Made by a program: the position numbers and the translations under genes. This document shows, piece by piece, positions 1 through 10,376 of a stretch of 64,000 nucleotides of DNA; positions within the stretch are counted from its first letter, which is position 1; each line of letters opens with the position of its first letter. The DNA lies in NCBI RefSeq assembly GCF_017562075.2, contig NC_054082.1, positions 3,960,050 through 4,024,049 of the forward strand. The letters are read 5' to 3'. Below the pieces are notes generated by a model. It worked only from the letters and a program-made list of their open reading frames with translations, searched no databases and was not told the DNA's origin. This DNA is from Anopheles merus. Its lineage: Eukaryota > Arthropoda > Insecta > Diptera > Culicidae.

Positions 1-2
1 AA

Positions 3-1426
3 CCGGGGTACGTACCAAAACCCCAACAGGAGACATTGAAAACCTACGAAAAAGTACAATATGAAGACTCCTCACTGCGCTTTCCGGCGACGAACCAAAA
101 TGAGCAACAGCAACCTCGACCTCAACCGCCAAAAACGCCCGGAGCGATGCAGTTCGCCTGGAACATGATGAAGGTATGGCCGGATCTCTCCCCCGTGCCT
201 ACTGCGCCTTACATTACGCTCATCAACGAATGTACTCTCTTTGCAGATGATGGTATTACCCCGACAGGACAACACAGTCATCTGTCCAATACTGCCGCAG
301 ACCCTTCTGGCGACCCTGCACGATGGGGCCGATCGTGCTGCTCAGGTCGAGCTGAGCTCCTCATTGCTTGCCACCTCACAGGAACTAGGACAGATCGTGC
401 GCAGTCAAGAGCTCGCCGTTCGAGGGTCGAGTGTAAACAGGCTCGATCAGGCGATGGCCGTCTTTCTCGGAACCGATACGAAAATCAGCAAAACCATCAA
501 GGATAAAGCACTCCAGAATGGGGTTGAGTTTGTGTCGGTGAATTTCCTCAATCGCAACACCGCCGCCGCTACTGCCAACGATTGGGTGGCGCGAAAATCG
601 CAAGGCCTTATTCGTGAAATCGTTGCACCCAGTAAGTCTTGTCGCAGTCTTGCTATTTAATCACAAAGAAAACCAAAACCTAATTCGAGTTTTGTTTGCA
701 ATAATTTCAGATGCTCTCGACGCCTCAACACGTTTACTTATGGCGAGCGTGATCAATTTCAAGGGCAAATGGAAGTTTCAGTTCACCAAAACGGAACCGG
801 GACTATTCGAGACGGCGGCCAGCGCTGACTCTAGATCTCCGGTGGCTCAGCAGGGACCGATGATGTACCAGTTCAACCGGTTCCGGTATGGAGAGATAGA
901 TTTCACGAATGGTCATGGTATGCGGTGGGTAGAGCTGCCGTACGAAAGTTCCTCCCTGTCCATGGTTCTTATGCTACCGAAGATGCGACACCAGCTGCAG
1001 CAATCAGCTCAGCAGCTTAGCGTTGCTGATGTAACTGAAATTATTACGAGTTTGAATCAGAATCGTGGCACCAATAAGATGCACCTGACCGTGCCAAAGT
1101 TCAACGTATTCAGCTCGCTGTCGCTGGTGCCCGCGCTCAAGCATCTTGGTCTAAGGTCGATCTTTGATCGTGCTTCAGCTCTTCAGAACCTGGCAAACGA
1201 ACCACTGGTCGTGCGCGATGTCTCCCAACGGACGTTCATCTCGGTTGACGAGCAGGGTACTACTGCGGTCTCGGCCGCTTCGCTTGCATTCGTGGCGCTT
1301 AGTGCCGCCCCACCGCCACCGATCATTAACTTTACCGTGAACGAACCGTTCCTTATGATGATTGTGGACAAGATACACGAGTATCCGCTATTTGTAGGAA
1401 AGATAGTGAACCCGACTTTGAACTAA
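3..1426 (+). CDS. Serpin A (5' end cut by the window edge)
   Basis: Member of the serpin superfamily, whose members are mostly secreted serine-protease inhibitors. I read exons 3..173, 247..631 and 711..1426, with GTATGG/CAG and GTAAGT/CAG junctions. This gives at least 423 residues in an open frame from the window start, so the first exon or exons and any signal peptide lie upstream. The visible N-terminus is a Gln/Pro-rich extension. The serpin core begins near QFAWNMMK and includes the helix-A region, the s3A motif FKGKWKFQF and the C-terminal block PLFVGKIVNP. The hinge reads DEQGTTAVSAAS, with P15 Gly, P14 Thr and small residues at P12-P8 except Val at P11. This is close to the inhibitory consensus. 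By alignment of the loop to antitrypsin the scissile bond would be Leu-Ser, which suggests chymotrypsin- or elastase-like targets; that is inference. The next gene is a related serpin in the same direction. Confidence 0.93.
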
Positions 1427-1518
1427 GTTCGAGATATTCCAGCCGGTTTTTCGTACGTGGCATGAAACGTACATACCTCTTATAATGTTAAGTTCGCTTT
1501 AGCAAGTAGGTCTGAGTA

Positions 1519-1524
1519 AATAAA
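1519..1524 (+). promoter_or_regulatory. Polyadenylation signal of serpin A
   Basis: A canonical AATAAA lies 93 bases after the serpin A stop codon. No other strong candidate lies nearer. Confidence 0.55.
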
Positions 1525-1540
1525 ATGACTCAAAAATTAT

Positions 1541-2523
1541 CCTTCTTTGATGTTTAAGAACGAAAGAGAAATCTATTAAAAATGTCTATCAATGTTTCAT
1601 AATTACTGAATAAATCATTTAGAGATATATCACAATCTATGATCGCAAGATCATATGCTTACTATGGCGATATTCCAAAATTCTTCAAAATATTGCAGAT
1701 AATCTCACTAACCATCTACGCCACTGCAATACGTAACTCTAATTCAAATTCCAATCGTTAGGTATGTACTAATTTGTACAATATTAAGGACTGGATGTCA
1801 TTTAATGTACATGGCACTGTATTTTACTTGACATCTCGAGATCGCCTAGGTGGAGATCGCCGAGAGACGCCATACCAACGACCGCATTACGATGATCGCC
1901 ACCGCCTCCAACATCTCTCTCGCATTTTTGAAGAACAAAATAACTGCGTGATAGCATGCTCATTTGACCAATTATCAGAGCTCTGCATTCTGATAAGCTT
2001 GGCAAACCAGAATCGCACAGCCAGCAGTATCACAATCGTCGCTCTGCTACGAAGTCTTGATTGCGCGCTTCTAAGAAGCTGAGCAGAGCTAAGAAGCTTC
2101 TTACCTGGACTCAATGCAGAGTTTTTATCATTTGGTCAGCCAATAGTCTTTGAGTTCAAAATGATTTGGATGCATACATTTTATCGCAGTGATTATAATA
2201 ACCTTTACTACAGAACAGAAGGAGCATTTACTGGCTTAAGTATGACTTGTGAGAACATTGAATGTCTTATCAATTGTACGACTTGACCTCTTCGATTCGT
2301 TGTTCTAATTGGCCTACAATTCGCATTAGCCATACGCGGGCTTGTTACCTCAAATCACGATTTCTTTTCTAATGCAGTTATAATTCCTGGTTCCTCAAGT
2401 CTGCCATGAAAGTGCAACCACTGTGCCTATGATACGGAGTTGACCGAAGCCGGTTCAGTGCCAAGCAGTCCGATTGTAAAACAGCCTATCGACGAAGACA
2501 ATCTGGAAGTGCCGGCACCGTAA
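1541..2523 (+). repeat. Tandem duplication, copy 1 (serpin flank)
   Basis: Diverged copy of a serpin flank. It starts in the 3' flank of serpin A (block TTTGATGTTTAAGAACGAAA), runs through an upstream region and ends in a relic of serpin B exon 1. Shared blocks with copy 2 include GACATCTCGAGATC, the stretch around TCTCTCGCATTTTTG, CTTTGAGTTCAAAATGATTT and CGACTTGACCTCTTCGATTC, in the same order. Identity looks roughly 75-85% by eye with several indels, so the event is not recent. Confidence 0.85.
2372..2523 (+). pseudogene. Relic first exon of a third serpin
   Basis: The sequence around CTAATGCAG at 2370 aligns with the start codon context of serpin B (3561). The copy runs into an in-frame TAA at codon 4. 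It then jumps, through an internal deletion, to a stretch (about 2407-2523) matching the region of serpin B exon 1 around 3835-3953, for example CTGGAAGTGCC preceded by diverged GAAGCC and CAGCC blocks. A TAA follows and the serpin A-type 3' flank resumes at 2531. All of the serpin core is missing, so this is a dead remnant, not a gene. Only the relative order of blocks was judged; no alignment program was run. Confidence 0.8.
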
Positions 2524-2530
2524 AATGAAC

Positions 2531-3300
2531 CTCCTTCGATGTTTAAGACCAAAAGAGAAATCAATCGAAGCTGTTACCAATGTCATTGTAATCAAAAATT
2601 AGAATGCAAATTCCAATCATTAATCCTATCATAATTAATACAATATTAATTACTGGACGTCATCAATTGTGTCCAGCACTGTACTTTACTAGACATCTCG
2701 AGATCACCGAGAGACGCCATAGGAACGACTCATCTCAATCGAACTACGATGATCGCCACCACCTTCAACATCTCTCTCGCATTTTTGCCCCGTGCTGGTG
2801 TGTTTGTGTGTACATGTTGGAAGGTTTCCCCCGGTGGAAGAACAAAACAACTGCGTGAGAGCATGCTCATCCGACCAGTTATCAGAGCCCTGCATCAGAG
2901 CTGCGCAAACCAGAATCGAGCAGCCAGCAGTCTCACGATCGTCGCTCTACTACGAGGTCGTGATTGTGCGCTGTGAAGCTGAGCTGAGCTTCTTCCCTGG
3001 ACCCGTAGCAGAGTTTGTGGCTGTGCATTTCGCCCGTGTTCTTTGAGTTCAAAATGATTTGGATACTTCTAGTAGTGGGTATGGATACATTTTATCGCAT
3101 AGTGAATATAGCCATGAAAATTATCTTTGCTAGAGAACAGAAGGTGCATTTACAGGTTTGAGTATGCCGTGTGAGAACATTGAGAGGCTTATCAGTTGTA
3201 CGACTTGACCTCTTCGATTCGTTGTTCAGATTGGCCTACAATTTGCATGCGCCATACGCTGCCTTGCTGCTGACATGCCAAGCGTCCCTCGATATTCTAT
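2531..3300 (+). repeat. Tandem duplication, copy 2 (upstream of serpin B)
   Basis: Second copy of the block described for copy 1. It begins at TTCGATGTTTAAGACCAAAA, which matches the serpin A 3' flank, and leads into the live serpin B gene. It therefore holds the presumed promoter of serpin B. The element TTATCAGAGC (2879-2888) is also present in copy 1 (1973-1982) and contains a GATA-type core on the opposite strand. Both copies also keep an initiator-like context near GATTCGTTGTTC. The short open frames in this stretch look like chance. Confidence 0.8.
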
Positions 3301-3562
3301 CAATTCTTCGCAGCTGTATGGGTAAATCCCTCCATACCGTGAGCTGCTGGGAATTCCCCCGGACCGGACTGGCTCGTCGCTGCTGGGTTCGTGTGATCAT
3401 GTTTGCTTTGCGGCTCTACGAAAAACCGGAATTAATCTCATCGCTAGATTATGTTTTGCTTGTTTATTATCACAATCCGCTGTACTTCGCTCAGCGTTCG
3501 GAGTTAATGATCGAGTCGGACTGGCGACGAAGAAACTGTGCACATCAAATCCTGTTTTCCTA

Positions 3563-5266
3563 ATGCAGCCATTATTTCTTTTTCTCCATTTGTGTGCTTT
3601 ATTTTCAGCTCTTGCCACGCACGGCTCCTGTCAACGATTTAAAGGCTCCACTTTCACAACAAAGGATGATTACTGCTTTTTGAATGGAATCCGTCAGGCA
3701 GAGTGTGATTATCAATTCGCGACCTTCCTAGACGCTAATCCACACTTCGTAAAATGTATCGACAGCATTCCCATCTACTCCGATCGGTGCGCCGCGATCC
3801 GTTCCGCGTTGCAGCCGAGCGAACGGCCAGCACCATGCAACGGTAATCGCTGTACCTATAATACGCGGTTGTCCGAAGCCAGTTCGGTGACGGGCACATC
3901 GATGGATAAACAGCCGGCAGGCGATGCGGGTCTGGAAGTGCCCAAGCCGTCGGTTCGATACGACAAAAAAGTGATGGACTTTGCGGTCAAACTTTTCCAA
4001 AAAGCATTCCCCAGCGACGATACAAACAATTACATCATCAGTCCGATCATGGTACAGTCGCTGCTCTCTTATCTGTTTGATGGCGCTTCCAATGCAACGC
4101 GCCTGGAGATGGAATCCGTGCTGCAGCTTAACATGAACGATCTGCACGACATCGAGCGCGCACTGACACCGCACGCGGAACAGGAACCCATCACCAACAT
4201 CAAACTGGATTCGGCTTCACAGATATTCAAATCGACCACGTTCGAGCTTCTGCCAGCATTCCGCGACTCGCTCAAGAACAACCATGTGCCACTGAGCGAG
4301 ATGGACTTCTCCAATCCAAGACTTGCTTCCGAAACCATCAACAACTGGGCGCGTGAAAAGACCCGGCAGCGTATTCAAGAGGTCGTCGATGAAAGTATGT
4401 ACAATGTTTGCGTTCTGAAATACTGTGCTCGAATAATGGTTGTGCCTCTATTTCCCCTTCCACAGAATCGATCGATCCCCAGACCAAGCTGTTCTTGATG
4501 AATGCCCTCTACTTCAACGGTACGTGGTTGAACAAGTTCCCCAAAACGGAGCGAGGAGTTTTCTACGTCAGTGGACAACCATCCGTACGGTCGTCCGTGA
4601 ATATGATGTTCCTGACGAAGGAGCTCCGTAACGGCAACACCCGAACTGACGATTCGGCGCACGGTATGACCTGGATCGAGCTGCCGTACGATGGCGATCG
4701 GATGTCGATGATCCTTTTCCTGCCCAACGAACAGTTCCAACTCGATCGAGAGCTGCGTCGGTTTACCGCACAAGACCTGCTCACCATCCTGACGGAGATC
4801 GAACAGGATGAACCGAGCAAGGTGAAGCTTCAGCTGCCAGAGTTCAAAGCGGAAACTACGGTTTCGCTCGTGGAACCACTTAAGAAGGTTAGTATGCCTG
4901 ATCAGATGCAACCCGAGTACGGAGTAATTATGCGTTTTTAATGTCTTACTTTTTTCCCCCTCTTGCACACAGTTGGGCGTTGCTAGCATTTTTGGAGACA
5001 ATAAACCATTCGATCAACTTTCGAACGACAATGTGAAGGTATCGGACGTAAAACAAAAATCCTTCCTGACGGTCAACCCGCATGGTACGGTTGCCGCAAG
5101 CGTTACCACAGCAACGGTCATTCCACTTAGCATTACGCACACGTTGGACTTCAAAGCTGACCAACCGTTTGCACTGATCATTATGGATAAACAAAACAAG
5201 CTGCCATTATTTTTTGCCAAGATTAGCAAACCGTCGAAGCCGAAAGAGACATTCCGACGGGGATAA
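3563..5266 (+). CDS. Serpin B, secreted, with Cys-rich N-terminal extension
   Basis: Complete serpin of 515 residues in three exons: 3563..4394, 4466..4887 and 4973..5266. The ATG opens a clear signal peptide (MQPLFLFLHLCALFSALATH). About 110 residues follow before the core, with seven cysteines, such as DDYCFLNG, AECDYQF and PCNGNRC. This extension is not part of the standard serpin fold and I do not recognise it. The core starts near DFAVKLFQKAFPSDD and contains NALYFNGTW and the C-terminal PLFFAKISKP. The hinge is NPHGTVAASVTTA, with Pro where inhibitory serpins have the P17 Glu and Val at P9. Inhibitory activity is therefore less certain than for serpin A. Alignment of the loop again puts Leu-Ser at P1-P1'. 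Its promoter lies in a duplicated block. By position it could correspond to one of the Anopheles SRPN11/SRPN12-type genes, but I will not assign a number. Confidence 0.95.
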
Positions 5267-5351
5267 GCCGTTTTAGTGAGGAAAACAAGATTATTGCCTC
5301 TCGTAAAAATGTCATAATTTTACAATATCACTTGGTACATCTCATGCGTCC

Positions 5352-5357
5352 AATAAA
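5352..5357 (+). promoter_or_regulatory. Polyadenylation signal of serpin B
   Basis: AATAAA lies 86 bases after the serpin B stop. Confidence 0.6.
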
Positions 5358-6395
5358 TCTTCAACATGTAAAACTATCAAGTGGGTTTCAATTTCTTATC
5401 GCTAGGCTTTGTAAAAAAAGCCTTTTACTTTTTTATGGTAAAATAAAAACAATTAAAATAAAACTGTGCAAATAGTTGCAACGAACAAACAATAACACGC
5501 ATCATATTTTGTCCTCTCAAATCATCTTTTGACGCATGACACGGTAATTGAGATTAATGTCATCTGTTCGCCCGGACCAATCGGGAATGACAACTTGGAT
5601 CACCCAAGAAGCACAACAAAAGAAAAATATAAACAAAAAACCTTTCCCCGGGATTTGGTGTTTGCTGTGTTGTGTAGGGGTTTGCTCCGTACAATCTTAC
5701 AAAACGCACTAAGCAGTATGTAGTGTATAGTGTTTATTTGTGTGCTGTAAGGATGATTAATGACTTTGGTGAAGTTCTATTACGTCCTGTTGGTATTGTT
5801 GGGTCCTGTTCAGTTGAATGTAAAAATGGATCTGGATGGGTCAGTGGTATAACTAGCCTCGAGTGAACTATCTCTCCAGAGTGTCCAGACTTTCATGTTA
5901 TGTAAAGGTTGGCGAATCCGCTTCAAGTGGATTTAATTCGTTCAAGTGTTGCGCAAACCATTTCTACTGCTTTAAGGTGTGAATCAACGCCTATGGTCAA
6001 CCAATTGTAAATCGAATGCTGCTCCTAGTCGACGAAAGCACTAAATCTACTGAATGTATACAACCGGCGTACACAACAGATAGTCCTTCCATGAAGGTAA
6101 ACGTGCTTGTGGGTTCGGAAGGGATTGTAAACATTCTGGTTCGTCATTTCACCGTTCAGCGTTAGGTGTACAAAACGTAGACAGTATCGCACTCTATGCT
6201 ACAGGCGATAGCATCACCGAAACGGACACTCCCAGAAGGGAAAATCGGGTAAGTAGAATTCATCAGTTTATATTGCTTGTGCAAATTCTTGCAAACAAAA
6301 TCTTTTGCTGAAAATCAAGGAGCCTACAGAGGTCATCCGAATCAGGTGAGCGGCACAGTGAAAATTAATTTTGGTAATAATTTTTAAACAAAAAT
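5358..6395. other. Intergenic spacer
   Basis: No coding exon, RNA gene or repeat was recognised between serpin B and the SINE. The only open frame (5529..5723) has no family resemblance and no splice-site support. Confidence 0.6.
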
Positions 6396-6407
6396 AGTGC
6401 CAGATGT

Positions 6408-6620
6408 AAGATAAGCCGGTCTCGTAGTACAGTCGTCAACTCGTACGACTTAACAACATGCCCGTCATGGGTTCAAGCCCCAAATGGACCGTGCCGCCAT
6501 ACGTAGGATTGACTATCCTACTATGGGGGGATCAATAAGTCACTGAAAGCCAAACCCACAAGTGGTGCAGGCAGCAGGCCTTGACCGGCAACGGTTGTTG
6601 AGCCAAAAGAAGAAAGAAGA
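6408..6620 (+). mobile_element. tRNA-derived SINE (SINE200-like) with intact target-site duplications
   Basis: A 213-bp element flanked by perfect 12-bp direct repeats AGTGCCAGATGT at 6396..6407 and 6621..6632. It has a pol III type 2 promoter: box A TAGTACAGTCG (6425..6435) and box B GGTTCAAGCCC (6470..6480). The body contains the block ATAAGTCACTGAAAGCCAA, and the 3' end is a short AAGAAG-rich tail. These match my memory of the Anopheles gambiae SINE200 family; the family name is recall, while structure and duplications are seen directly. The perfect duplications imply a relatively recent insertion. Confidence 0.92.
6425..6480 (+). promoter_or_regulatory. Internal RNA polymerase III promoter of the SINE
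   Basis: Box A fits TRGYNNARNNG exactly and box B fits GGTTCAANNCC exactly, with 34 bases between them. This is in the range for tRNA-type promoters. Confidence 0.85.
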
Positions 6621-9600
6621 AGTGCCAGATGTTGAACAATTTATGAAAATGTTTGTACACATAGATCGTTTGTCCTTTTCCTGCGTCATCGTTTTCATTC
6701 ACACAGCATAATTGAACATATAAAGTTTGCATGATTTTCGCTAACTTGTTCATGTTATTGTACACCTCGGATCTGTACGGCTCGATATTTGCGTAGTTGT
6801 GCTTCTAGGAAACAATACCCCTAATTGAGTTACCCTTAGTAGTCCTTACAACATGCTTTCTATCTCTTTAAAATCATCAAACAAGTACCATCAACGTACC
6901 TTAAAATACACGATTCTATTTACAACTATTATCTAACTACAACTATTACAACTATTAACCACGGCTATGCTCGATATAGCTGAAGCTGGTGTGATAACTA
7001 CCTAGGCACGTGGCAGACCATTATACCCATACATGTTACAGGAATATGTGGTCCAGCTGAAACCAGCTGAGCCATTTATCAATCTGTTACGAGAGATAAC
7101 ATTCTAACTTCAGCACAGCCCTAAGCAAACACTATGCAACGTTCTAGCGTTCGGCATGAGCTGGCATAATATTTTTACCCAGCTGGAACTATTTTCCCAT
7201 ATGCTTTGATACATCGAAAAATATGTATTTTTTTTTGTTTTTCTTCATACAATAACCTTCCACCCTCAACAAAAAAAAGGAAATTTGTTTGAAGAAGTGC
7301 CAATTCTACTGATTACGAAAAATGAAACACACTGGGAAAAATCATTTCTCATTCCCATCCTTACACGATTTCAATTTATTTGCAACTTCTATTCGCCCAA
7401 CTTACTTGTCCTCTCGCTGGTAGCTGACAACATGATGCTGTTAGGCGTCCCATACACCCGTCCCGGCTTCTATCCAATTTAGAATGCTCTTAAAACCGCC
7501 CGTTGCAGTCGATGAAAGTACATACGGCGTAAGCCCCCGAAAACCATTGCGACACAAGCGCCGGATCCTCCCGTATGTTTATCACATTCACCCCAGCCAA
7601 GCCGTCACGTTTTCCATCGCGCTAGGAGCTAGCTGCCTGGCCTGCCGGCCAAACAATTTCGATGCGAACGAACAAAACACGCTTTCCGTGAAATGTTCGC
7701 CTTTTCCGATGAAAAAACAGACGAATGTATATTTTTTCCATGCTCTTACTGTTTGGCAATTGACTGACTCTGGTCGGTATGTGCCACTCCATCTAACCAT
7801 CCCCTGCAGAAGGCTCAACGCCGGTATCAACATCAGCCATGAGCAGCAGCCAGCAACGCGATAAGGGAGAACAACGCCCACCAACACATCTTTCACAGCT
7901 CGCACACACCCGAACACAGCCGCTGCACTCGACTTCGAGCCGGCGTTCGTTTAGCGGTGGCTCCGGAGAGGAAAAGCTTTTGCAAGCGTCGGCGTTTCTG
8001 TTCGGGTGAGCTTTTCCAGCCTGCGTCTGGCGCGTCTCCATCTCGGGCATGGCATCGGGGCATGCAGGGCTACGGTACGGACAGAATTTTCACTTTCATT
8101 TCAACGTTCGATTTCAACGTGAACGGAAGCGTGCTCGCGTCTCGTGCCTTCTCGCGGAGCTCCGTTCAGACGGAGGAACGATAAAGAAAATAAAGCATCC
8201 GTGCGTTGTCGTTTGGTCAGACAGTTGTTGGCGTTTGGCGTTGAGCGTTTTGAGCGGGAACGAGCAAAACTAAACCGTACACCTTAAGGATTAGTTGTAG
8301 TGCATCGCCCGTGCCGGATATTGTTGCGAGCTGTTGCAATCCCGCTGCAGTGTCGTACGCAACGGTTCGAATAAAACAATAGTGTTTAGTGTGTTCTGTG
8401 GAATTTGAATAAAAAATCCCCGTTTAGTTCAGTTTTCAAACGTATATGTACAGTTACTGCAAAATAGTGTACAGTGGCAATAGATTAGATAATTTTTAAA
8501 AGGAACATACATAATCTTCACAAAATAGGATATTGTAAGGCTTAATAATGGAATTAGCAGTGCCCAAAGGTAACATATATAGTGCTTCTTTTTATGTATA
8601 TTTTTTACATACACAAAGTGAATTTGAAACGCGACATTTTTATTGGGAATAATCAAAGTTACTTCACTGTTGCAAAAAAAGTGTTACTGTTTTACGTGGC
8701 GGATACCAGTGTTGTGTTAAACGATACTTATTTCAATTTACATTACTTTACAACAATTTAACTAATAATTTTATATTTTTATGTACAGATAGAGAAAACA
8801 AATATTTGTAATCAATATTAATGTTAAGTGTACAGAGCAAGCCTAGCTAGAATAAATGCTCTTCTACCAGTATTGATATGCCAATAATTTGATTTATACA
8901 TCAATAATTGATAATGTGATGGCTAATAGAGACTTTGATCGATTGGTTGCGCCTTGTACAGTGCATATCAATTTTAATGATAATATTAACCTTTTCCAAC
9001 AAAATAACAATGAATACCAAAGACAAACCTTTTCTGAGAAACAAAAAAAAACTAATCAGCATCGGTGGATAAAGATGCCTTTCCACATCGTTCCATCGAC
9101 CGTAGGCGCGCTGCTCTGATGCGCCCATTCCGGACCGCAACGATGAATACTTGCATGTGTAACATAATGTTTGGTGTGTCGTCGAGTGTCGGCTGTGTAA
9201 AATTCCTCCCATACGCCCAGGATTCTTTTCCTCGGGGTAAACGCTAGGCGTACCTTTGCCTTCGAAGTGAAACTTTCCCTATTTCCATCAAGGCACAGGA
9301 CAAAGTTTAATTTAAACAGGTATTTGTAATGGAAAGCAAGAGGAACGTAATTTTGCACGCAATTAACCAACACCCTAGAAAGAACGATGGAACAATCCAA
9401 ACGGAAAGAAACACTCCCATTCCTTCGAGCAATTCGTTGCGCGATTTGACTACACGACAAGTCGTAACATAAATCACCACCAAGTTCTGGAGTTATCTTC
9501 CTGCCCCCCCCCCCCGCCCCGCTTTGCCCGGGCCATTTGCCACCTTCGGTTTAAATATGTCACAATCAGGTTGTTATTGTCATAATCTTTCTTCATTCTT

Positions 9601-10358
9601 TGCTGCGCCATAAACGGTACCATTAATTCGGGGAACCAACATCCAGCCTCCACAGGACACTCCAGGAGCCACTGTTTAGTGCTCTGGACACGGGCAGAGC
9701 AAACAGAATTTAAGACTGTGCATCTATTGACTAGCTGCTTTCGCTAGCTTCTAGGGTGGAGGTTATTATGTACATACAGAACAGGCCCACGATGTATACG
9801 ACCTGCGGAAAACAATATTCTTGACCTCGATTTTATCTGCCACTACTCTGCTCGACCTCGTCAACCTAAGCTACCGACATTAATACTAAGCTTCCTTGAC
9901 TGCCACTCTCGCAAACGCAAAGTGGAAAATACTCACCCGGCGATAAATGGCAACAATAGGAGCTTTTTATCCAGCCGGGCCAAACAACACTCTGCCACTT
10001 CATTTTGGGTTGCAAAAGTTCAAAAGCCTTCCATTGAGAAGGAAACCTAATACAGAGGGGATTACATGATACCACCTGATGCTTTCGCTTTTACTCGCGG
10101 TCCGGTAGGGATTGGGATTTGCCGCAAACAACGTCAACCACCCAACTAAAATTAGTAGCAAATATTAATCTTTGAAAAATTCTAAACATTCGTTTAAATA
10201 ATTCCTTCTTTATACAGGCTCATTTGTCTATATCGCACCGATGAGACGTCACATATTTGCGTTCGTGTGAAAATGGCGTAAAGTTTGACTATTATTTTAA
10301 TGTATGTTATTCCGTAGAACGATTAAGCTAAACTTTGCAAGTAAAACCGTACGACAGA

Positions 10359-10376
10359 GCAAAGTGTACACTTTGC
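10359..10376. repeat. Perfect 18-bp palindrome
   Basis: GCAAAGTGTACACTTTGC is identical to its own reverse complement. It could be a dimeric transcription-factor site or chance. No matching copy was noticed elsewhere in the window. Confidence 0.6.

Noticed and set aside
7484..8273. Overlapping open frames near a GC-richer stretch
   Set aside because: No domain similarity, frames on both strands alike, and no splice-site support. More likely promoter or leader sequence.
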